From Chitinophaga niabensis (GTDB lineage Bacteria; Bacteroidota; Bacteroidia; Chitinophagales; Chitinophagaceae): 64,000 nucleotides of DNA. Numbering within the stretch: the first letter of the stretch is position 1; every line of letters begins with the position of its first letter. The stretch spans positions 62,001 to 126,000 of the forward strand of contig NZ_FSRA01000001.1 in assembly GCF_900129465.1 (NCBI RefSeq), in the 5' to 3' direction. Both the position numbers and the translations under genes were made by a program. Shown one piece after another: positions 19,369 through 27,824 of this stretch. Below the pieces are notes generated by a model. It was given only the letters and a program-made list of their open reading frames with translations, ran no database searches and was not told the origin of the DNA.

Positions 19369-19376
19369 CAAATATA
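19369..19376 (-). promoter_or_regulatory. Candidate -7 promoter element upstream of the surface-protein cluster
   Basis: The minus strand reads TATATTTG, matching the Bacteroidota -7 consensus TAnnTTTG. The -33 TTTG is poor at the right distance. A start site about 7 nt downstream would leave a leader of about 124 nt before the ATG at 19238. Confidence 0.35.
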
Positions 19377-19429
19377 GAAAAATATAATATATTAAGAATG
19401 CTACTTATGTGTTATTTCTTGAGAAGAAG

Positions 19430-19483
19430 ATATAAAAAGAAAAGTCCCAGCCCGTGTTTGCAAGGAAACTTACGGCTGGGACC
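19430..19483 (-). terminator. Rho-independent terminator after the desaturase gene
   Basis: GTCCCAGCC-C-GT (19444-19455) pairs with ACGGCTGGGAC (19472-19482) with one bulged base. On the minus strand the stem is followed by TTTTCTTTTTATATC. It is about 100 nt after the desaturase stop. Confidence 0.75.
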
Positions 19484-19579
19484 AGGAATATTTAAAAGCA
19501 ATATTTACAATATCAATTTGTGTCTGGTAAGTTTAGAGAACTGCAAGGGATAAATTATTCCACATGAAGATAGAAAACC

Positions 19580-20449
19580 CTATGCTACTTTATTGTTGTC
19601 TTTTACTTTCTGTGGTACACCCCGAATGTCCCAAACTATACCAAATAATCCCAGCATACGGAGAATGTAATAAGTGATGTCGATCTCCCACCAATAGAAG
19701 CCCTGCCGCGTTGCGCTCTGGTAATAGTGGTGGTTATTATGCCATCCTTCGCCAAGTGTTATCAGGGCCAGGATCAGGTTGTTTTTGGATTCATCGCCCG
19801 TTTTGTAGCGCGGTTTGCCGATCTTATGCATCAGGGAGTTAATGGTAAAAGTACCATGGAATAATAAGATGGTACTCAGGAAGAAACCGATGAACAAAGT
19901 AGAGAGACCAGCCTGCCAGTCGAACCAACCTGCGCCATTTACTTTATTACCAACAAAATATACCAGGGCAGCCAGGATCACCGGCGGTACCCAATGGTAT
20001 TTATTCAGCCAGAACAATTCTTTTTCCTTTACATCCTTGATGAGGTCGAAACGGGTAGGTTTATGTTCAGGTCCCATGATCCAGCCGATGTGCGCATACC
20101 AGAATCCATAGATCTTAGCAGAATGCGGATCTTCAGGCGTATCACTGTGCTTATGGTGAATGCGGTGATTGGCTGCCCACCAGATAGCACCCTTCTGAAA
20201 GCTCGATTGTGCGCCAAATGCCAGGATGAACTGGAAGAATCGCGAAGTCTTATACGATCGGTGAGAAAAATACCGGTGATAACCACCCGTTACAAAAAAC
20301 ATGCGTACCACATACAATACAGCACATAGGATCCAGTCGAATGCCGTTACATGCGTAAAAAAGGCCAGCAGGGGAACGAGGTGAATACCAATGAAATCCA
20401 TTTCGTGCAGCCAGTTTATTCTTTCTCTTTTTGCCAGGTTAGTAGTCAT
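19580..20449 (-). CDS. Acyl-CoA (delta-9 type) fatty acid desaturase
   Basis: A 289-residue membrane-bound di-iron desaturase. All three His boxes are present: HRYFSH, HRIHHKH and HNNHH, the last in EGWHNNHHYYQ. Hydrophobic helices (about 20-60 and 150-195) flank them. The enzyme introduces a double bond into long-chain acyl chains for membrane lipids. The start is not certain: a good promoter (-7 TACTTTTG at 20454-20461) would begin transcription almost on the ATG at 20449, so either the mRNA is leaderless or translation begins at the in-frame ATG at 20401. I keep 20449 because the INWLHEM segment resembles family N-termini. The gene is single and divergent from SusC locus 2. Confidence 0.9.
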   Translation of the reverse strand: MTTNLAKRERINWLHEMDFIGIHLVPLLAFFTHVTAFDWILCAVLYVVRMFFVTGGYHRYFSHRSYKTSRFFQFILAFGAQSSFQKGAIWWAANHRIHHKHSDTPEDPHSAKIYGFWYAHIGWIMGPEHKPTRFDLIKDVKEKELFWLNKYHWVPPVILAALVYFVGNKVNGAGWFDWQAGLSTLFIGFFLSTILLFHGTFTINSLMHKIGKPRYKTGDESKNNLILALITLGEGWHNNHHYYQSATRQGFYWWEIDITYYILRMLGLFGIVWDIRGVPQKVKDNNKVA

Positions 20450-20453
20450 AACC

Positions 20454-20485
20454 CAAAAGTATAACCCTATTTTTAATTGACCAAT
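20454..20485 (-). promoter_or_regulatory. Promoter of the desaturase gene
   Basis: Minus strand: -33 ATTG (20482-20485), a 20-nt spacer, and -7 TACTTTTG (20454-20461), a full match to TAnnTTTG. The predicted transcription start is at about 20447, on the annotated start codon. Confidence 0.6.
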
Positions 20486-20637
20486 GATTTAAGTCAATGT
20501 AAAAGCTGCTAAAGTTCTTGCTGGAGAACGAATTAGGCGTTTTTTAACATTAAGTTAACGATTGCAGCACAGGATAAAGTCCGTTTATCACTTTTAAACG
20601 CACTTTAAAACATAAGTCTACAAAATTCATAGACTAA

Positions 20638-20669
20638 CTTGGTTATATTGTTAAACGTCTATACATTTG
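20638..20669 (+). promoter_or_regulatory. Promoter of SusC/SusD locus 2
   Basis: -33 CTTG (20638-20641), 20-nt spacer, -7 TACATTTG (20662-20669). Transcription would start near 20676 and give a leader of about 155 nt. Confidence 0.6.
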
Positions 20670-20831
20670 CATCGTAAACAAGGTGTATTCCCCGGCATAG
20701 GGGGATGTGCATCAACTATGCTGTACCGGAATGAGCCAACCACTCTTCCTCTTCTTTCTTTCATAATACATACAGGAAAAATTTGCGGTCAGCAAACCGC
20801 CAGGAAATCTATTGCCTAAAAAGAATCTAAA

Positions 20832-23800
20832 ATGAGAACATTTACATGCTTAATGACATTGCTGTTTGCATTGCAATGGGCACATGCGCAGGATAGACGT
20901 GTTCAGGGAACTGTCCGCTCCGGCGACAATGTTGCACTCCCCGGCGCCAGCGTTCGCCTGAAAGGCACACAAACCGGAACTGTAACGGATGCTTCCGGCC
21001 GTTTTTCCATACAGGTACCCGGTAAAGGAGCTGTATTAATATTCAGCTACACCGGTTTCCAGACCCAGGAAGCCCCGGTATCTGATACCTCAGTAAATAT
21101 CACACTGTCCGGTGCAGCTACACTCAACGAAGTGTTAGTGGTAGCATATGGTACCGCTAATAAAATATCTTATACAGGATCCGCTTCTACGGTGAGCGCG
21201 AAAGACCTGGAACGGCAGCAGGTATCCAGTATCAGCAGGGCTTTGCAGGGTACGGTACCCGGTGTGCAATCTGTTTCTTCCGCAGGGCAGCCTGGCAGTA
21301 ATGCCACAATCCGCATCCGGGGGATCGGTTCTATCAATGCATCGAGCGACCCTTTATATGTGGTGGATGGCGTGCCTTTCTCCGGAAATATCAATTCTAT
21401 TAACCCGGCCGATATTCAATCTATCAGTGTGTTGAAAGATGCAGCCGCCAGTGCATTGTATGGTTCACGTGGTGCAAACGGTGTGATCATCATAGCTACC
21501 AAACAGGGCCGCCTCAATTCCAAACCCGTAGTAACGCTGAGTGCCAGCACAGGATATTCCAAACGTGCGGTGAAAGACTATGAAAAACTGGATGCGAAAG
21601 AATATTTCGAATTACAGTGGGAGGCATTGCGTAATAAACAACTGGACCTTGGCAGAACTGCTGCAGTAGCGGCACAGTATGCTACAGATAACGTAGTGAG
21701 CAGCTTAAAGATTAACCCTTTCGGCTCTCAATATCCTAATCCCATTGGTACAGACGGTAAATTAGTAGCCGGTGCAAAACCTTTCTGGACAGACGATTGG
21801 GGAGAATCTACCCAGCGTACCGGGATCCGCCAACAGATAGATCTGAATGTAAGCGGCGGCAGTGAGCAAAGTAAATATTTTGTATCTGCAGGTTACCTGA
21901 ATGATGATGGGTTTATCATCGGATCAGGTTATACGCGTTACAATGGCCGTGTGAATTACACAACCAAAGTGAACAGCTGGTTTGAAACCGGTGTGAATGT
22001 TGCTATCAGTTCGGCCAAACAGGATGCACCACCACAAAGCGACAGCGACCAGGGCAACCTTGCTAACTTCGGCAGGATCGTAGCTAATATCTATCCTATC
22101 TACGAAAGGAACCCTGATGGTACGTTGAAGCTGGACCAGAACGGCAATAAAGTATATGATTTCGGTAACTACCGCCCCAGTGCTGCAGCTACCGGTAACA
22201 ACCTGCTCGGTTCTTCTTTGTTGAACAAATACCTGAGCCGTTTGGATAACCTTACTTTCCGTGGTTATATCCAGATCAATGTGCTCAGGGACCTGAAACT
22301 GAAGAGCAGCATCAATGCTGATTACAACAATACGCTTACGCATAACTACACCAATCCTGTATTCGGTGGAGGTATAAGTACCCGCGGTTCTGTCAGCAAA
22401 GGAGAGACACGTTTTCTGGCTTACACGGTGAACAATATCCTGGATTATACTTTTGCTTTCCGGCAACATCATTTTAATGTACTGGCAGGGCAGGAGGTAT
22501 ACATCCTGAATACATCTTCTCTCTCAGGCAGCAAAAGTAATTTCGGCTTCCTGGGTAAAGATGAACCTAACGCAGCTTCTTTGCTGACTGGTTTCAGCGG
22601 TAGTTCCGATAACTACAAGCTGGCCAGCTACCTCGCCAAAGTAGATTATGATTTCGCAGATAAATATTTCCTCTCCGGTAGTTTCCGCCGGGATGGTTCT
22701 TCCCGTTTCCACCCGGATTCCCGCTGGGGTAACTTCTGGTCTGTAGGTGCATCCTGGAATGTAACAAAGGAAGAATTCTTCCATGCACCTTCCTGGCTGG
22801 ATGTACTGAAACTCCGTGCCAGTTACGGTGCGCAGGGTAATGATAACTTAGGAGGTTATTATCAGTACCAGGACCTGTATTCCATTTATAACAGTCTGGG
22901 TGAAGCAGGTGTGATCACTTCCCGCCTTCCAACACCGGGCCTTAAATGGGAAACCAACCTGAACTTTAATGCCGGCGTGGATGTGGCATTCCTGAAGAAC
23001 AGGATCATTCTCTCTGCCGAATATTTTGATCGTAGTTCAAAGGACCTGTTATATCAAAGGCCGCTTGCACCATCACTGGGTTTCCCGGCCATTGACGATA
23101 ACATCGGTTCACTTACCAATAAAGGATGGGACCTGCAATTGCAAACCACACCTGTGTTAACGAAGGATTTCAAATGGGATGTGGGTGTGAACCTCAGTCA
23201 TTTCAACAATGAGATCACTTCCCTGCCTGCAAAGGAAATTGTACCGGCTAATACTTCTGTAATAGGCCCCACCAAAAAACTTACCGTAGGCGGTTCTGTA
23301 TACGACTTCTTTATCCGCGAATGGGCGGGTGTTGATCAGGCAACAGGTTTGCCTTTATGGTATAAGAACACTTACGAAACATTGCCTAACGGAGAAAAGA
23401 GAGTTACGGGCCGCACTACTACCAGTGTATATGCACAGGCAGACCAGTATATTGTTGGTACTTCCTTACCTGACCTCACCGGAGGAGTGAACACCGTGCT
23501 GAACTACAGGGGCATTGAACTGAGCGCACTGCTGGCCTTCAGCATCGGTGGTAAAATACTGGATTACGACGAGGTGATGTTATCTCATAATGGTAACAGC
23601 GCAGGCCGTACCTGGAGCAAAGAAATACTGGACCGCTGGACGCCTGATAATAAGAACACCAATGTTCCCCGCCTCACTACGGATGCAACCAGCTGGAACA
23701 GTGCTTCCACCCGTTTCCTGTACGATGCTACCTATGCAAGGCTCCGGAACATTGGATTAAGTTATGCTTTACCCGCTAACTGGACCTCCCGTTTACGTTT

Positions 23801-23951
23801 GCAGCAGATCAGGGTATATACACGCGGAGAGAACCTGGTTACTTTTTATAAACACAAAGGGCTGGACCCTGAGCAGGCCTTGGATGGTGTAACCTTCTAC
23901 CGCTACCCTGCACAGAAAACTATCTCCTTCGGTTTTGATGTTTCATTCTAA
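20832..23951 (+). CDS. SusC/RagA family TonB-linked outer-membrane transporter (locus 2)
   Basis: A 1039-residue SusC-type transporter. The signal peptide ends at AHAQ (about residue 19). The regulatory beta-sandwich (about 22-100, VQGTVRSGDNVALPGASVRL) and plug (about 110-225, SALYGSRGANGVIIIATKQ) precede the beta-barrel, which ends in a short SFGFDVSF strand with a terminal Phe. No STN domain. The SusD gene follows 11 nt later and a TlpA-like thioredoxin gene overlaps the SusD stop, so the locus handles import together with a thiol-active envelope protein. The ligand is unknown. Confidence 0.93.
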   Translation: MRTFTCLMTLLFALQWAHAQDRRVQGTVRSGDNVALPGASVRLKGTQTGTVTDASGRFSIQVPGKGAVLIFSYTGFQTQEAPVSDTSVNITLSGAATLNEVLVVAYGTANKISYTGSASTVSAKDLERQQVSSISRALQGTVPGVQSVSSAGQPGSNATIRIRGIGSINASSDPLYVVDGVPFSGNINSINPADIQSISVLKDAAASALYGSRGANGVIIIATKQGRLNSKPVVTLSASTGYSKRAVKDYEKLDAKEYFELQWEALRNKQLDLGRTAAVAAQYATDNVVSSLKINPFGSQYPNPIGTDGKLVAGAKPFWTDDWGESTQRTGIRQQIDLNVSGGSEQSKYFVSAGYLNDDGFIIGSGYTRYNGRVNYTTKVNSWFETGVNVAISSAKQDAPPQSDSDQGNLANFGRIVANIYPIYERNPDGTLKLDQNGNKVYDFGNYRPSAAATGNNLLGSSLLNKYLSRLDNLTFRGYIQINVLRDLKLKSSINADYNNTLTHNYTNPVFGGGISTRGSVSKGETRFLAYTVNNILDYTFAFRQHHFNVLAGQEVYILNTSSLSGSKSNFGFLGKDEPNAASLLTGFSGSSDNYKLASYLAKVDYDFADKYFLSGSFRRDGSSRFHPDSRWGNFWSVGASWNVTKEEFFHAPSWLDVLKLRASYGAQGNDNLGGYYQYQDLYSIYNSLGEAGVITSRLPTPGLKWETNLNFNAGVDVAFLKNRIILSAEYFDRSSKDLLYQRPLAPSLGFPAIDDNIGSLTNKGWDLQLQTTPVLTKDFKWDVGVNLSHFNNEITSLPAKEIVPANTSVIGPTKKLTVGGSVYDFFIREWAGVDQATGLPLWYKNTYETLPNGEKRVTGRTTTSVYAQADQYIVGTSLPDLTGGVNTVLNYRGIELSALLAFSIGGKILDYDEVMLSHNGNSAGRTWSKEILDRWTPDNKNTNVPRLTTDATSWNSASTRFLYDATYARLRNIGLSYALPANWTSRLRLQQIRVYTRGENLVTFYKHKGLDPEQALDGVTFYRYPAQKTISFGFDVSF

Positions 23952-23962
23952 AAGACAGTACG

Positions 23963-25444
23963 ATGAAAAGAGTTTATATATTACTTACAGGAGCTGTGAT
24001 ATTACTGGCCGCTTGTGGTAAATCATTCTTCGAAACTTCTCCTTCCGGCAGTTTAACCGGTAAAGAGTTGTATGCATCTACCAAGAACATAGACGCATTG
24101 GTGAACGGCACCATCCGTTACATCATGGAGAGTTCCACCTCTCAGGATAACCCCGGTTATTCTGCTATCATCCTTTCACAGGAAGCAATGGGCGGAGATG
24201 CCGTATTACGCGATGGTGTATATGGTTTCCTGGCCACCTACGGTTTCCTGGATCCTTCTGATAATACTACCCGCCGTGCGCTTTTCTTCTGGACCTTCCA
24301 GTATAAAGTGATCGACAACTGCAATAACATCATTGCTAATGTGGATGCGGCTTCCGGTACAGACAGTGAGAAAAAGTTCCTCAAAGGCCAGGCGCTTGCA
24401 CTGCGTGCTTTCACTTATCTGAACCTGGTACGTCAATACCAGTTCACTTATGCGAAAGACAAAAATGCGAAAGGTGTGCCTTTATACACCACTCCTACCA
24501 ATCCTGATTCCAAACCACAGCCAAGAGCTACGGTAGGTGCCATCTACGACCAGGTGATCGCAGACCTGAGAGAAGCAGATGGATTGCTGCAGGGCTTTAA
24601 CCGCACCGTAAAGAACCGCCCTAATCAACAGGTGGTAAGAGGTTTGCTGGCACGTGCCTTCCTCACACAGGAGAACTGGGATTCTGCTGCGGTACGTGCA
24701 AAACAAGCCAGAACAGGTTTCCCTGTCATGGAGCCGATAGAATACCTCAAAGGGTTTAGTGATGTAAGTAATGTGGAATGGATCTGGGGCCATCCGCAGG
24801 CTACCGATCAGAACCTGGGGGGCGCATCTTATTTCGGTTATATTGATGTAACGCCGCCAACGGGTTACAGAAGTGTAATGGCAGACCCTCACTTCAGAGA
24901 ACTCTTCACAGATGGTGATATCCGTAAAACATTGTTCAAACCCGTAGCTGATACTACGGACCCGCTGTTAGGATGGCTGAAGTATACCAAGTTCGTGAAC
25001 AAAACAGATCAGTCCGGGCACATTGTATTAATGCGTTCCGCTGAAATGGTATTGATAGAAGCGGAAAGTAAAGCCCGGCTCAATAACATTGGCGGTGCTT
25101 TTGATGCACTCAATGAATTAAGGGTGAAAAGAAGTTTGCCCGCCCTGCTGAATGGCTCACTTACACAACCACAATTAATAGAAGAGGTCCTGAAAGAAAG
25201 AAGAAGGGAATTGTGGGGTGAAGGATTTGCACTGCCTGATATCCTGCGTTTGCAACGTACGCTGGTGCGTATACCTTCTACAGAAATACTCAGGGTGCCA
25301 AGGGCAGACGGCACGTTCAGGGATGTTCCTTTAAAAGGGCATCATCAGCTGAAGTTCCCGGATAAAACAGACTTTGTTCCGAACAGTCAGTATTATCTCT
25401 TCTCCATTCCCATTAATGAAATAAACGCTAATCCAAATCTATGA
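23963..25444 (+). CDS. RagB/SusD family outer-membrane lipoprotein (locus 2)
   Basis: A 493-residue SusD-like lipoprotein with lipobox LAAC (Cys18). Family motifs are FLKGQALALRAFTYLNLVRQ in the TPR core, RSAEMVLIEAESKARLN, and the C-terminal LKERRRELWGEGFALPDILR. It caps the SusC barrel encoded 11 nt upstream. Its stop overlaps the start of the thioredoxin-like gene by 4 nt (ATGA), a sign of coupled translation. Confidence 0.92.
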   Translation: MKRVYILLTGAVILLAACGKSFFETSPSGSLTGKELYASTKNIDALVNGTIRYIMESSTSQDNPGYSAIILSQEAMGGDAVLRDGVYGFLATYGFLDPSDNTTRRALFFWTFQYKVIDNCNNIIANVDAASGTDSEKKFLKGQALALRAFTYLNLVRQYQFTYAKDKNAKGVPLYTTPTNPDSKPQPRATVGAIYDQVIADLREADGLLQGFNRTVKNRPNQQVVRGLLARAFLTQENWDSAAVRAKQARTGFPVMEPIEYLKGFSDVSNVEWIWGHPQATDQNLGGASYFGYIDVTPPTGYRSVMADPHFRELFTDGDIRKTLFKPVADTTDPLLGWLKYTKFVNKTDQSGHIVLMRSAEMVLIEAESKARLNNIGGAFDALNELRVKRSLPALLNGSLTQPQLIEEVLKERRRELWGEGFALPDILRLQRTLVRIPSTEILRVPRADGTFRDVPLKGHHQLKFPDKTDFVPNSQYYLFSIPINEINANPNL

Positions 25445-26415
25445 TACGTTCTCTTTTAAGCATCGTATTGCTCTCCGGCACTTTATCTGCCAACGCGCAG
25501 AACTTTGCCATCACGGGTACCGTAAAAGGTGTGAGTTCAGGAAAGGTTTATCTGCAGCGCTTTACGAATAAAATGTTCTTTACCATAGATTCCAGTAATA
25601 TCACGGATGGTAAGTTCCATTTTGCAAAGAAGCCCAAACTGCCTGAACTGTACGGCATCACGCTGAATCCTTCAGCCAGCCCCTTATTTATCTTTTTAGA
25701 AGATAAAAAGATAGAGGTAGAACTGGATTCAGCGGTCTACTACAGCAAGTCTGTGGTAAAGGGCTCTGATGCGCAGGACCTGTTCACCACATACAGGAAC
25801 AGCCGGAATGTAAAAGTGGATGAATTCATTAAAGCGAATCCATCTTCCATTGTAGCCGCTTATGTACTGTACCGAGATTACTCTTACCGTTTAACACCGG
25901 ATGAGATTGATAATAATGTAAAACTGTTAAGCCCTTCATTGCAAAAGACACAATATGTGAACGTGCTGAGGGAACTTTCCCCCACTTTGCGTAAAGTAGG
26001 CATCGGTGAAGTAGCACCAGAATTTACATTGGCAGATACAGATGGCAAACCGGTGAAGTTTTCCGGCCATTCAGGTAAATACCTGCTGCTGGATTTCTGG
26101 GCAGGATGGTGCGGCCCTTGCAGAAGGGAGAATCCCAACCTGGTAAGAGTATACGAAAAGTACAAAGGAAAAGGCTTTGATATTTTTGCAGTGTCGCTGG
26201 ACAAGCAGAAGGAACAATGGGTAAAAGCGATAGCAGATGATAAGCTCACCTGGACGCATGTTTCAGATCTCAAATTCTGGGACAGTGCGCCCGCCAGGTT
26301 ATACGGTGTAAGGGCTATTCCTTCCAACGTATTGATCGGCCCGGATGGGAAGATCCTGGCGCGGAACCTGAGAGGGAAGGAATTAGAAGAAAAACTGGCA
26401 ACGCTGTTACAATAG
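25441..26415 (+). CDS. TlpA-like thioredoxin with N-terminal DUF4369-type domain
   Basis: A 324-residue exported protein. A signal peptide (SIVLLSGTLSANAQ, end near residue 20) leads to a beta-rich DUF4369-like domain (about 23-115, ITGTVKGVSSGKVYLQRF). After a helical linker comes an AhpC/TSA-TlpA thioredoxin domain (about 185-324) with the redox pair Cys224-Gly-Pro-Cys227 in FWAGWCGPCRREN and the cis-Pro region VRAIPSNVLIGPDG. It should act as a thiol-disulphide reductant in the periplasm or on the outer membrane. Coupling to SusC/SusD by a 4-nt overlap suggests that it acts on the imported ligand or on the locus proteins; this is inference. Confidence 0.88.
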   Translation: MIRSLLSIVLLSGTLSANAQNFAITGTVKGVSSGKVYLQRFTNKMFFTIDSSNITDGKFHFAKKPKLPELYGITLNPSASPLFIFLEDKKIEVELDSAVYYSKSVVKGSDAQDLFTTYRNSRNVKVDEFIKANPSSIVAAYVLYRDYSYRLTPDEIDNNVKLLSPSLQKTQYVNVLRELSPTLRKVGIGEVAPEFTLADTDGKPVKFSGHSGKYLLLDFWAGWCGPCRRENPNLVRVYEKYKGKGFDIFAVSLDKQKEQWVKAIADDKLTWTHVSDLKFWDSAPARLYGVRAIPSNVLIGPDGKILARNLRGKELEEKLATLLQ

Positions 26416-26420
26416 AAAAA

Positions 26421-26457
26421 AGAAAGGGGCTGTATCAAAATGATACAGCCCCTTTCT
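26421..26457. terminator. Strong bidirectional terminator
   Basis: A perfect 17-bp stem, AGAAAGGGGCTGTATCA (26421-26437), loop AAA, TGATACAGCCCCTTTCT (26441-26457). It has A-rich sequence before and T-containing sequence after. It lies between the thioredoxin gene and the convergent small gene and can serve both. Confidence 0.85.
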
Positions 26458-26482
26458 TATATGTTGACTGATGCGAAATTTT

Positions 26483-26683
26483 TTAAGCCAGTTGCTCCTG
26501 CACCATATGATTAGCTCTTCTGCCAGCCTTTCTTGCCTGCTTATCCATTTTACGGTATGCGTTCCTTGCCGCATCCTTAATATCATTGAGTGCGGACTCT
26601 GCACGGCTGCGATTCTTCATTAACCAGAATGCACCTGCTACGGCTGTTCCTACTATGGAAGCTGCGATGATTATCTTCTTCAT
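26483..26683 (-). CDS. Small membrane-anchored basic protein
   Basis: A 66-residue protein with one N-terminal hydrophobic helix (about 3-22, IIIAASIVGTAVAGAFWLM) and a basic amphipathic tail (NDIKDAARNAYRKMDKQARKAGRR). The layout resembles small YtxH-like envelope proteins, but the match is too short to be certain. It is a stand-alone gene between two terminators. Confidence 0.55.
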   Translation of the reverse strand: MKKIIIAASIVGTAVAGAFWLMKNRSRAESALNDIKDAARNAYRKMDKQARKAGRRANHMVQEQLA

Positions 26684-26727
26684 GACTCTTTGATTTGGTT
26701 CATGTATAGTAAAACAATGGTCGTGCC

Positions 26728-26760
26728 AAAAAAGGCCGCCCCTTGAGAGACAGCCTTTTA
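26728..26760 (-). terminator. Terminator of the agu operon
   Basis: Minus strand: AAAAGGCTG, a 12-nt loop, CGGCCTTTT followed by TT. It has a 9-bp stem with one G-T pair and lies 18 nt beyond the agmatine deiminase stop. Confidence 0.65.
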
Positions 26761-26777
26761 CTTTTTTTAATATTTTG

Positions 26778-27824
26778 TTAAACAGCCGGTTCCTGCTGGC
26801 TCAGGCAATGAAAACTCCCCAATCCCCAGATGATCTCCGTAGAGTCGATGCCGATCACCTCCCTGTCTTTAAAACAACCGGAAATGATCTGCAGTGCTTC
26901 ATCGTCCTTTTTGCACTGGAAGGTGGGCACAATCACATATTTATTGCTGATATAGAAATTTGCATAAGAAGCGGGTAAACGCTGCTCATCGTAAATAACC
27001 GCATCTGGCATGGGCAGCTCAATGATATTCAGCTGTTTGTCATTGAGAAGGCGCATTTGCTTCAGCTGGCGCAGGTTCTGTTGCAGCAGTTCGTAATTGT
27101 CGTCCTGCTTATCCGTTTCCACCACCGTGAGTACGGTATCTTCATTCACAAAACGGATGGTATCGTCTATATGGCCGTCTGTATCATCTCCTACAATACC
27201 GTCTTCTACCCATAATACCTGGTCTGCTCCGTAATACTGGTGCAGGTATTCTTCCACCTGGTCCCGGTTCAGATGCGGGTTACGGTTCTCATTCAGGAGG
27301 CAGCAGGTAGAGGTGAGAATGGTACCTTTTCCGTTGAACTCCACGGAACCGCCTTCCATAATAATTCCGGGGTGAAATACCGGCAGTTTATAATGATTGG
27401 CAATGAGGGTAGGGATCACATCGTCCTGCTCAAAAGGAGGGTATTTACCGCCCCAGGCGTTGTAATTCCAGTCTACCACTACCTTCTTTTCAGCCGCAGC
27501 GGGATTGATCAGGAATGCAGGGCCATGGTCCCGGCACCAGGCGTCGTTGGTAGGGTGCAGAAAGAATTCCACATTGGCGAGGTTCACGCCTTCCGCCTGC
27601 AAATGCCCGGTGGCAAATGCTTTCATCGCTTCATCCAGTACATTGATCCGTACTTTCTCACTATCCGCCAGGTATTTTACAAAACGGCTGTAGTAAGGGA
27701 AGATGGTATGGATCTTTCCCGGCCAGCTGGCTTCTTTATGCGGCCAGCTTAACCATGTGGCAATATGTGGATGAAATTCTGCGGGGAAATAATAGCCAAG
27801 TTGCTTGGGAGTAGGTTGCGTCAT
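26778..27824 (-). CDS. aguA: Agmatine deiminase family protein
   Basis: A 348-residue peptidyl-arginine deiminase-type enzyme, expected to convert agmatine to N-carbamoylputrescine and ammonia. Family motifs are NDAWCRDHGPAFL, GGSVEFNGKGTIL, the acidic-His motif GDDTDGHIDD, and the C-terminal GSFHCLSQQEP in which Cys340 is the nucleophile. The partner amidase gene lies directly upstream, overlapping by 4 nt (ATGA), which makes the polyamine assignment firmer. The length is close to the family norm of 340-370. Confidence 0.92.
   Translation of the reverse strand: MTQPTPKQLGYYFPAEFHPHIATWLSWPHKEASWPGKIHTIFPYYSRFVKYLADSEKVRINVLDEAMKAFATGHLQAEGVNLANVEFFLHPTNDAWCRDHGPAFLINPAAAEKKVVVDWNYNAWGGKYPPFEQDDVIPTLIANHYKLPVFHPGIIMEGGSVEFNGKGTILTSTCCLLNENRNPHLNRDQVEEYLHQYYGADQVLWVEDGIVGDDTDGHIDDTIRFVNEDTVLTVVETDKQDDNYELLQQNLRQLKQMRLLNDKQLNIIELPMPDAVIYDEQRLPASYANFYISNKYVIVPTFQCKKDDEALQIISGCFKDREVIGIDSTEIIWGLGSFHCLSQQEPAV

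Larger units (their letters stand above)
20450..20831. promoter_or_regulatory. Divergent intergenic region between desaturase and SusC locus 2
   Basis: 382 nt with no gene. It holds one promoter in each direction (listed separately) and a long predicted leader for the SusC mRNA (about 20676-20831). In that leader are short inverted repeats such as CCCC-GGCATA-GGGG near 20689-20702 and GCGGT-ACCGC near 20785-20801. No known riboswitch is recognised. Confidence 0.5.

Noticed and set aside
20676..20831. Riboswitch in the long SusC leader
   Set aside because: Short inverted repeats are present but no known riboswitch core could be recognised; a covariance search would be needed.
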